Source: Melieria omissa (Eukaryota > Arthropoda > Insecta > Diptera > Ulidiidae). Taken from it: 64,000 bases of DNA. Below, piece by piece: positions 43,601 to 55,600 of the stretch. The notes beneath the pieces were generated by a model that saw nothing but the letters and a program-made list of their open reading frames with translations, did not search any database and was not told the origin of the DNA. How positions within the stretch are numbered: position 1 is the first letter of the stretch; every line of letters starts with the position of its first letter. The translations under genes were made by a program, and so were the position numbers. The stretch is taken from contig OZ020267.1 of the NCBI GenBank assembly GCA_963971225.1, positions 47,811,993 to 47,875,992 of the forward strand, given 5' to 3'.

Positions 43601-46600
43601 TTTGAGCCGAATACCATACCAATATTTTGTACCAGCAATTTTTTAGTTTGGGGGGTTTCAAACATAACTGTGCCACTGGTCTGTAAAGTACTGCAACGAT
43701 AATGAATGCTTTTGCGGGCATACTTTTAGTCACGCACTTTAGAATACGGCCGGCTTGCTATAAACCCGATATGGCAAGGATGGCTCGCGATGGTAATGGC
43801 ACGTGCGAGAACGATCGAGAGATAGTCCAATTGGAATGTGCGAGAACGATCGAGTGATAGTCCATTCGGAATGTGCGAGAACAATCGGTGCGATAAGCAG
43901 ACAAATATAAAAAGCAGCCGGGTACAACGCAGAGGGACAAGTCTTATTTGAGCAAGCAAAGCAGTAGCAAGTGTAAAGACAGGAAAAGTGTAAATTTGTA
44001 AATAAAGTGATTGTTGGTTTCTGACTGCGTTTTGCGCTGAGTAATTGAAGTGTGTTTTAATTTTCAAGCACGATCCAGAGACGAACAAGCCTAAAGAACT
44101 AAACTAATTTTCGTAACAGTACGATAATAAGAAAGGCAAGACTACGCAGAGACGCCTGGAGACATGGATTAACTAAATGTAGGACAATAGAGAACAATAA
44201 ATAAGACGAGAATTGTAGAATGCAATGCAACAATGAATTAAGTCATAGCACATTGATAGTGATTGTGGACATAACATTTCTTTTTTAAAATGTCCTAAAA
44301 AGTTTTGCTATACCACTGTTTTCCATGCAGTGGAGCAGAATCCTACTTAATATATAAGTAAGTAAGTAATATTTTTATATAACTAATTATACTCACTTGA
44401 AACATGTAAGCAAATCTGACCCTTTCAGAGCTGTATCCACTTTGAAGTGCTATATGCCGAAAAGCGCCACGTGCAAAGTCGTGAGCACCGATATTTTCCG
44501 TAATAAGAACAACACATAAACGCTTTCGTGGACGGTTCCACTCTGCTGGGCATACACCTAAAACAAATATTGCATTATGAATCAATAATGTCGAAAATCC
44601 AGTTTTGAAAACATTGGCGCATAGTCATAGTCGAAATAAAGTGCACTTTAACCCATTCGAGACCGATTGCACACCGTGTGTGCAATAACAGTAATGTGTA
44701 ATTATCAGTTATTCTGAGTAAACTAGTCGGCGAAATAAGATTTTTCTAATGAAATCTGTAAAGCACAGGAAAACAAAATTTGGCATTAGGCAAAAATCTT
44801 AAAATTATCTGAAGCCTTTCTTACATGTACAATACAATGAAAAAAAATTTCGCTCCTGGACCGTGTTCGGAAAAAAGGCGTCTCGAATGGATTAAGATCA
44901 ATGAAGTATACTTTTAATAAAGTAGGCTCTAAGTCAATCATAGATTAGGGCATACTTTGACGCTTGAAGTATGCCCTAACTTTGACGCTTAAAGTATGCC
45001 CTAACTTTAAAACAAGCAACAACTGTTGCTAAACCAGTTAGCAATGAGACCAGTTAGCCGTTTTCTCAACTAACCAGAGAACTGCAAGTCCAAGCTGGTA
45101 CTTGCAGCGGAGAAGAGCGAGACGTATCGCACAGGTGGTGGCCTAGCAGCGATTGGAAATGTCAGCAGTGCAAAGCAGTGAAATATTCCAATCGGCTGTT
45201 ATATGTTCTATTTGCCGCATTTTGCGACTCCGTACCTTCAAAAGCGTCTTCCAGTGCCTTCTACACGCCTATTTTCCATACAGAAAGATCTCAAATTCAA
45301 ATTTCATTTCAAATTATAATTTCATAACCAGCTATTTTTTGTTTGTAAAAAAACATATGCATGTACTTGGCACCACTTCCACTTAAAGTTCACTTTAAAG
45401 TTTAGCAGGCAAGAAAATTCGATATAAATTTTCAAGGACATAAAGGATTAAAATTTTCAAAGGACCTTTTTCATATCCTTTTTTTACAAATATATAAAAA
45501 ATCAATTTTATTTAAATTTTGAGCCTTTCCTCTTGATATACATATCGCCATATTTCTTTTTATATATTCCTTTAAAAGGACAAAGGATGTATACATGAAA
45601 AACTGAGTACGCAGTATTACTATGTTTGGTCTCTAGCCCATATGGATTTTTTCCAGTGTAAACCATTTTTTTTTTTATTTTTGTCGCACGGTGTTATATG
45701 GTACATTGCACGCGTCGTGTAATCGTACCTTTGGTTTTGATTTTTCTGTGGCGGCAATCTTTGGGCAAATAACAATTTAAAGCTGTAATATATACATTTT
45801 AAATATATTCATACCTTCTAGCATCTCTTGAGATGATAATCTGGGTAATGTCAAGTATTTATTTGAAGATATAATATTGTTTAGAGTTTGCGCAGGAATA
45901 TCAGACATCGACACACTAGCCACTGGACGCTGCGAGTCTTCATTAAATATTAATAATGTATCTAAGTTTGGGTGAACTTTGTAACGATCCTGAATTGTTT
46001 TACTGTTGTAGCTACTCAATTGCACGAATCTGAAATAAGACATACAGTAATGGAATTATAATTTCGAACTGAATTACGTAAATATAGATATTCCTGTAGT
46101 GAAAATATAAACAAAAGATATTACTAAAATTTTTCTCTCAAACGAGTTACACACGTTCCATACACCGTGCAATTCCACCCATCCCGGGTCTGAGAAAAGG
46201 TCAGTCAGTCTATCAGTCTATCGCTGCGAATCCCGCAGACGTCGGACTACCAAGGTTTAAGCTCCCAGATATCCCTCTCGAGTTGAATGGCTCCAGCAAT
46301 TCTTCGATGCTGAGCCAAAAAATTCTGCCAGCAGAATCCAAGTTCCGGAACAACGAACGGTTGACTGCCACCACCCTCTGCGAGTCGTCCAAGAGCAAAC
46401 TGGCATCTTCGATCGGTCCCTTGTCTTTCTTATCTGTGCGCATAAGGGCTCCATCCCGTACACCATGGTATTTCTTAACAACGCCGAAAATTCCTTCAAA
46501 ATAAATGGAATTTCCGCCAGTTTCTTGTACTTCGACCCAAATTCCTGATTTCTAATGATATAAGCACATCCGTTGATTTTTATTGCGCCGTTTCTGTTTG

Positions 46601-49600
46601 TCCTGTTTTTTTTCAAATTTCGAAATCAGCACAAAATAGCCTATTTCCACTGAGCGCTTAACTGCAGTGAAGGGCTCTGTTAAATTCGAGAACTGTCAAG
46701 CGTTTCCACCGGAATCGAGTTAAATGCAACAGCTGTTTTTTGTTTACATTTTTATTTGGTCAAACCAAATTCTGCACTTATTTCTGGGCAGCCACAGCTT
46801 ACCCATCGCCGCGTTCTCCTTGTATACGTATGTATGATTTCTTGTAGCCCCTCTACTGCATGAAAACCACTCCGCTTTCCCTCTCAACAGTCTAGGAATG
46901 TCTGCTTTTTCACATAGTGGAATTATACAGGTGGAGTAATTATTGACAGTTTGTATTTGACACTGCCTTATTTAAAAGTTGCATTGAAAGGTAGCAAGAA
47001 AAGGGAAATAATTCGGCCTTTTTCACTAGATGGCGCTAATAATTATTTCAAAGAGTTCTGAAATTCAAAAGCACATTTATGTGAATTATCTATTCCATCA
47101 ACAAAAAAGTTATCGATTGAGTGACTAAAGGCAGAGCCAACTCATTAGTGTGTATAACAAGCAAACGCTTAGCAAATGAGCATAATACTAAAACGAACAC
47201 CGGGTGTATTTTACGCTTCTGGCTTTCTCCATCAGTCTTTTCCCTTCTCTTCCTTAATTGTGTCGACTTGGCTTCGTGTTAGGATTTTTGCAGGATGTTG
47301 TTATTGTTGTTGCATTTTTTGTGCTTTCTGGCGGAGGTGGAAAATCTTTGAAAGATACCGGAATATCAATTCCTTGGCATGCTGCGGTACGTGGAAAACG
47401 GGGTCCTTTTCCTCCGTCCAAGTACGGTGGCAAAAACTGCAGCTCGACTTCGTCATAGTTCAAATAATTCAAAACCAAATAATCAAATTCAAAGTTCAAA
47501 TATTGTAGTACAAGTTACGAAATTGTTTAGTTACGTTGAAAGAGTTCAGTTACGCACGGTTCAAATATATATTTGAAAAGTAACTGAAACCTAAATTGGA
47601 GCGTTAGCGGCAAGCAACTGTCAAAATTGCTTCATGCCCATACAAATTGTATGGGCCAAACCGCAATTAAAACGCTCTGACACTGATGGCCAAACTCAGA
47701 CAACGCAACGCTCAAAGCTCCAATTTAGGTTTCATAGTAACTGTAAACATGTCAATATATGCATATCAGCGATGTTGATCGTTTGATACGTTAGTACGTT
47801 TATTTTTTGTTCTTAGAAAAAAAATCTTAGTTTTGCAAAAAACAACATTGTTTCTTCAAGGCAGCATGAACTGTCATAATCACAAAAACTGTCATCAGGT
47901 TACTCCACCTGTATAATTCCACCATGGCTTTTTCATATTTGTGAAAATTTATTTCATTTATGAAAATTTATTTCATTTCTCAATGTTTATTTTATTTCTG
48001 ACAGTTGTCAGCTGATTGATATCAGAGCTTTCTGAATTTTTAATGTCAAGAGGGTTCATGAGAAGTTCCACGTTTTTTATTTTCTTTTTCAGCATTTATT
48101 GCCCCATACATACACTCAGCACTTGCACTCAGAGTGACCCGTGTCCAGTGAGTAGGAACCCAAGGCTCAAGTCGAAGCCGAAATCCTTGAGCCCTACCAC
48201 GAACCTCACGTCCCGTATGTACTCATACGTCGTTCTGTCGTTCGTCCCCCCGTCATAATTCTGCCATGTGTTGGCAGAAAAAATAAATACTAAGTGACAT
48301 TTTTAATTGTCGATGATTTAGCTAATTTCGGACCCCTGCTTGGAAAAGATGACTGCGAAAGATATTCACTAATATTACGCGTTAATGAAATAAACCTCGA
48401 TACGAATATCTTCGAAGGGTTCAGAAAAGTTTAAAAAGAATATTTACGACATTGATCTTGAGGAAAATCCTAAATTTGAACATTATGCCCCGCGGAGAAT
48501 TCCTCATGCAATACGTAATGACGTGAAGAAAGATATTGATGGCATGGTTAAGCTAGGAGTTCTAAAGAAACCCAAAAAAAAATAACATTCGCTGTGTCCC
48601 TAATGGTTGTTGTGAAGAAAAAAAGGTGAGATCAATGTTTGTATTAAACCAACAGATGTCAATAAAAATATCTATCACCCATCAAAAATAATTGAAAATA
48701 TCACTGCGCATATAAAAAATTCGAAATGGTTTACATTATTAAATTGCAAAAAAGGCTTCTGGCAAATTGAAGTTTCGAGCGCACACATAAATATTTTACA
48801 ATGGCGACTCCATGGGGTAGATATTGCTTTAAACATTTGCCGTTCAGACTGCATCGGCGGCAGAGAGCAAAAGAGATGATCAAAATTTAATGTCACAGTT
48901 ATTAGAGGGCTATAAGAACACCGAAGTCTCAATGGATGACATACTATACATGATCAAACAAAAGAACAACTAAGGCGCAAACAGATCCCGTAATAAAAAT
49001 TTTAGTAGATGCAGGTTTAATAAATAAAGAGAAATGCGTTTTCAATTCGAACCAAGTTAAATTTCTAGGACAGTTACTTTCATCACAAAATTGCAGCAAT
49101 AACGCAGCTAAGTAAACGCAAAGCCAGACAGTGAGCTCAGAGGCACCAGCGGGGCGACGGGCAGTGTTATCTAGAATCAGTTGCTGGCGATGTGGCAAGT
49201 AAGGCCACATATCACGAGACTGCCATCTGCGAGAGAAGCGTTCCGGGCAACAACGTCGCCAAGATGTGCTGACGCTCTACCACACCATTTTTGCAAAATC
49301 GAGCGCAGGCATGATTCGCAAGCCGAAAACAAGCTACAAATTGTGGATGTTCGGTCGGTAAGAGTTCTACAAGAGGACGATTGGCTTGCGGGAAGGCTAC
49401 AGAAGGACCAGCGCGATACGGATGTCGCAAAGATCATCAAAGGCAAAGAGCAGAGTACGGCCGGACTGGCAGGAGATGGCTGGTGAGAGCCCAATCGCGA
49501 AGGCTTACTGGGCACAGTGGCAAAGTCTACGTCTGAAGGATGGCTGCCTATACCGTGAGTGGGAGAGCAGGGATGGCACGACCAGGAAATCCCTAATAGT

Positions 49601-52600
49601 GGTCCCAAAAGGCCGGATCGACATGTCATCAAGGCAAACCATAACGACACCAGTGGAGGGCACCTAGGCATCGCAAAAACTGTCGCCAAAATAAGAAGGC
49701 GGTTCTATTGGGTAGGATGCCAGGAGTCTGTCACCGAGTGGATTATAGGCTGTGATCGGTGTTCGGCTGCGGAAAGGCCGATGGGAAGATCGCGGAGCCG
49801 CACTCAACTAGGTTAAACAGAAAACAGGTTAAAAGCCAGCTATGGTCTACGGGCTAACTCAGAAGGGTTCCAAGAAGGCGTTCTGGTAATGCTCAACAAC
49901 CCGCAGCAAAAGGTCTCCAAAAGTTCAAACATCATGGGAAGAAACGTACAAAGTCATGACAAAGATCAATGACGTAGTGTACAGGGTTCAACGCTGCTGC
50001 AACAGAAACGCTAGGCTGAAAGTAGTAAATTTGGAGCGCTTGGCGTCTTACTCCGGCGGAGCCTCGGCACTTGTTCGGGACGAACAAGTCTAAGTGGTGG
50101 GCAGTGCAACGATGAGGAACTCTGTGCTGTGCTATGCATGAATGCTTTTACGGGCATACCTTTAGGCACGCACTTTAGAATACGGCAAACTTGCTATAAT
50201 TCCGATATGGCAAGGATGGTTCGCGATGGTAATGGGCTTTTTTCTCGTTTTCGACTGTAATTTCTGAACCAATAATCCTATCGACATGATATTTCGGTGC
50301 ACTCACAACATTTCACGCCAAATTTTCTGACATGAATCAATTTTATGCGTTCCAAATTGGCGTTGTAATAAGGTTTCAAATTAGGAAATTATTGAATTTC
50401 AAGGCGTTTTTCTGACGGCGAAAATTGTACAGATGTTTCATAAATCAAGTTACGAAGTATATGAAAATCTTAAGAAGAAACATCAAGCAATACAACACTG
50501 TCAAATTATTTGGCGGAATACACATTCCGCATTTTGAGGCCCCTAAATTTTTAAGGAAAAGTATGAAAAGTGATGAAAATAGCTATGATACATTTTTGCT
50601 ATTATTTCGATGCGAATGTGTTTTCCGCCAAATAATTTGGCTGTGTTGTATTGCTTGATGTGTCGACTTTCATTATACACCCAACTCGTTAATTGTTTTA
50701 AAAAAAATGTGTATGTATTTGACCATCAAAGAAAACGCCTTAAAATTCCATATTTTCCGACTTTGAGGTCCAATTACCGCGGCATTTTAAAACTTATAAA
50801 AATAAGTTGCTTCGGAAAAGAAGCCGTGCGGTGTTGTTAATGCGATTAGGTAAAAATCATGTCAAACCTATATCTCACTACCTAGAGGTCCTAGAAAAAA
50901 TCTGAGGATAGATCCGAAATCAGCACCAAAATTAGTAAGTAACAGTAGAAAAACACCATGCAACAGAAAAAAGTGTTTTTTTGTTGTGCTGTGTAATCAA
51001 AGCTCTAAAAACTAATACTAGCATGCTGACATACATTTGGTACGTAGTACATTTTCATAGCCATACAGTCCAGTCCATGGACGTCATTCACAATTACAGC
51101 AGCATTTGCCCTGGTGTCAGAAAAGACCCACATTGCTGCAGGTATTCCCCGTACGACACCATTGGTGGCGCACGGTTCCTGCACCAGGGCAATGGCCACA
51201 TTCACACATACACGCACCAAGTTCACACATCACGGCATATGCGCCCTGACAGTTTAACTGTACTGCCTGCAGACATATCAGTGTGGAGCCTGCACCCTGG
51301 CCAGAATATGGCTGTATGGCGGGCAGTCAGGGCCATCATGCCCAGCCGGCTTGCCCTGGAACGCGCAATTCCGGCAATGCAACTCATTGCCGCACTGCTG
51401 GACGTGATGTCCGCTCTGGCCACAGCGCCGACAAACGTCCGCTTTCATTCGGCATTCAGACATTTTGTGGTCCAAACTCAAGCACCTGAGAACCACTTAA
51501 TGTAGCATCGTTCCGCTTCCAGAAGGGACGAAAGCAAGCCTTCATTCCTTTCTAACATGACGTTCGATGCTCCACCAGAGCCTACGGTCCACGGGCGACT
51601 CACCGGACGCCTTTCTTAAAGGCGGCCAGGCTTATCCGCTCTCATAGAGCTCATCCATGAATTCACTCGGAGAAATCTCAGAGTGAACCCCCTGGACGAC
51701 CCAGCTTCTCATTCGCGGCCACGTCAAGTCCAAGCTCGCTCAATTTGGCATTCAACTTCACCGCTTCGGCATTGGAGTGGGTGCGAATAATCGCACCGCC
51801 ACCACGCAGTAGCTTCGTGAACCCTCCCGCCCAGCGAAGGACCCGCTTCCTTGACGACCTTGGTGGCCACCTCTTTCCCTGATGCCTCAGCATCATGGCT
51901 TCGGACAACAACGGACCAAGTCTGCGCCGCACAGTGGCATTTTTATTCAATCTAGTCGCTCGAAATTAAAATTTTATGGATGAATTATTGAGTTTTTTAT
52001 GTAATCTGTTCACGTGATATCCACAGTGGATTACGGTTATCACCCTTTCTTTTTAACGTTATATATAACAAATCAATCTGCTTACAAAGTGAGCGTTTTT
52101 GACGTTTTGCTTTTTTAGTGCTGAAAACGCTACACGTGAACGCGAAAATTTGTGTTGTAAAGTTAAAAAGGTCCGACGAAATTCAGTTAAAGTTAAAGAG
52201 CAGAGCGCCTTAGTTCAGCCGTTGTACAGTAGAAGATAGCGTCAAACGCTTTTTTTGACCATTACGACACTGTTAGCATTTCAATTAGCTTGGAATCGGG
52301 TATCAATCCCAAGTACATATATCCTCGTAAGATTTATAGATTTAAAACTGGAAATTTTCGGCAAGTCGGAAAATTGTTTAAAGGCAATTATTTTATTTTC
52401 GGAGGTACTGTCACTTACCCAAAAGCAACTCGGCAATGGAACATAAACGCACTTATTAGATATCGTAATCTAGTTTGATTTCTGGGTTCTAAAATCAGCG
52501 CACGAACTTTATTGTCCACCCAACCTCCAAGAAATTCATGAATATTGTTGTCATCAATAGGTTGTGCAATTTCGTATGGCATTTTTCGTCGTATAAAATC

Positions 52601-55600
52601 TGAAATGACATATTAAAGTTAGGTTACATTAGATATTGGTGAACATCATTCTTCACATCCTTAGTGAGACATAAACGTTTCTTCAAGCGCTCCTTGATTG
52701 TAGCCAAAAAAAATCGAAAAAGTCATTAACAGGACTTGGAGTTAATTAAAAAAACAACAACAACAACAACAATGATACAAAATTGAATATTTGACTTATT
52801 AATTTTTCTATTTACAAAAAATATCTCTATACAAACAAACGAAAATTGTGGTCAATACTTATATACCAAATTTTCTGTTTAAAATAGTCCCAATCAGGGG
52901 TGTCTCCACGATTTCAGGAAAGAGGGGATGTGCCAAAAAATTATGTTTAACGTCTTTTTATTCTTTTATTTTTGCGTATTGTTTTCAATATATGTTCCAT
53001 AAAATTGTACATATATGTATACTAGGGATCGCAATTTTTTGCCATTTTGCGATCCCGGGATTTTCGGGATTGAAAAGTCAAATCCCGGGATCCCGGGATT
53101 TAATCCCGGGATTCATATAACAAATTTTTTAATAAAACAATTTTCCCGAATTGCATAAATACTTGTTTATAATATATTTATCATAAAAATGGACACATTT
53201 TAATCACATTTGGGTAGTTTCAAGATTTTGTATCTTGAATTTAATCACATTTTGTTTAACCCTTCAATTCCCATGTCCAAAATAGTGAAAAAGAAAATTT
53301 TCTTTTTAAATAAAAGAGCTTAGATACGTTTGGATAAGACAAAAAAATACATAAAAAATGTTTAAACTACCCTCATTTTTATATTGAAAGAAACCACACA
53401 AACTCGCACTGCTTTAATTACGCGTGAAACAAATGAATAAATTTTACAAATGACGTATCGCTAGTGTTGGTAGGAAAATTAAATAAACAAGTACTACTAA
53501 TTGACTTTGCTATACAAGTGTTAGAATTTTAAAATAAAAACCTATGTGGTAGGAAAACAAATATTAAGCATCTGTCACCTACAGGTGACACTGGGAATTG
53601 AAGAGTTAACTTAAAAGTTTTTCATTTGACATTTAGCTTCAGTTTCATAGCATTTTGTTTTATCCAAAAATGACACTTAAACATAACTTATTACTTTGCA
53701 ACCGATGTATCATAAAGTGCATATATATGCATATTTGATAAAAAAAATAAAATAGTTAATTTGTTTGTGCTTTTAGTTTTACTTCGATTATTTCGATAAA
53801 AAAGTTAAGCGTTTTGATTAACTAAAAACTGAGATCTTAAAAATACAGTGTTTTGTTCTCTTATCTAGAGCGAAATTTATTTCAAATGAACCCTGCTGAA
53901 GAGAAACATCCTTCAGATTCAACACTTGTTGGTTGAATGCTTAGTAAATAATCATAAGCCTTTTGCAAAAGACGCACTCTATCCCCTCCCTTCTCCCTCA
54001 AATAAGGAATTGGGTTTTTGTGCCTTAAAATTTATTTCATTTGAACTTTGAAGCATCTTTTGCAATCCCGAAAATCCCGGGATAAAAGAATTTGAATCCC
54101 GGGATTTTCGGGACTGGAAAAAGTCCGGGATCCCGGGATCCCGGGATTGCGATGCCTAATGTATACATATGCTTACATAAATTTCTGAAAACAAAAATTT
54201 CGAGTTACATGTAAAAAAAATATTTAACAGCATTTTTTTCAAAATTCAAGAGTTGCTGTAGAGACAACCCTGTCTGTCCGTCTGCGTTTGATTACTACTG
54301 TGGTAAATAGAGGTCGATACTTTTGGGAACACTGAAAATTAAATTTTTTGCTAGAGCAAAGGCAATACAGATTTTTGTATTAATTTTTTCTTAACCCGGT
54401 TCTAGCCAGACCATATTGAACTATGGATCCTCAACTGACCCTTTCTAAACACAAAAACCAAAACCATGGTCTGGCCCAAAATTAATTTGATTAACGATTA
54501 AAAATCATAATCAAAAATTTTGACTAAGATTGAGTAACCACAATCAAACTTAAAATGATTAAGGGGGTCGTCTACGTACAAAGTTTTAAAAAATCTTCTT
54601 CTTCTTCTCTAACTTACTTGCACGATTTTAAGAAAAGTTTTACACGCATCGATTCGATTTATTTTTTTACATGCTCACAAAACATGTCTCTATGATTAGA
54701 CACGAGCTTTTGACAAAATATTGTTTTTTTATTATAACAGGCAATAAACATTTGAAGAAAAGGGGAAAAATAACTTTTTTTTTCAAAAATGTCCACCATT
54801 TCGAGGGATTTTTGAATTTACAAAAAGCTCGTGTCTAAGTATAGCTGATGTAATAGCAATTATAGATTAGTTTAATTTTTGTTGTAGGTTACGTGGTTGG
54901 CCCCAAAATCTTGCAGGGAAATTGATATAAAAATTCTGATGAGGGCAGGTTCAAGGTCAGATTACGATTAAATAAACAAAAAACAAAAAAAAGTGAGTGA
55001 ATATCTTTTTTCGTTCCTTCGTAATACATTTTGAAAAAAGGCTCGAAAATCGGGCCGCTACGTAGACGACCCTCTTAAGATTATTAATCATAATCAATAA
55101 TCGTTTATTTGATTAACTATTACCTAATAATTAATAATTGACTGGCACGACAGCCCTATACCGCGACTAAGGCCTAGCTACCCGCAACCATCCGTATTGT
55201 GCGTGCAAATTTTTACAGGGTTGGAAGGGACCTACAGTTTTATGCCGATTCCTAACGGCGAGTTTTTTCATAGGCAATTTTACTCTCAGAGGTTTGCCAT
55301 TTCCTGCTGAGAGGACAGCCGCCGAAAGAAAAATTTTTGTTTTTTTTTCAGTGTTAGCGCAACGGAGTATTGAACTTGGGTTCAAGCGTCGCATTTGACT
55401 CGCGGCCCAACGCACTAGCCAGCTGAGCTACGGCGGCGTTATATTTAGAAAGGAGAATAAAATTGGTTTTTTAACACAAGCAATTTGTTTTTTGGTATAT
55501 CGAACTTATCGGCTTATTATCAGCCTTTAAAATTCTGCTTAGAAATTTATATTTATAACACATCCATATTTCTCGCCTTTTAAATTGCTACAAAAAAATT

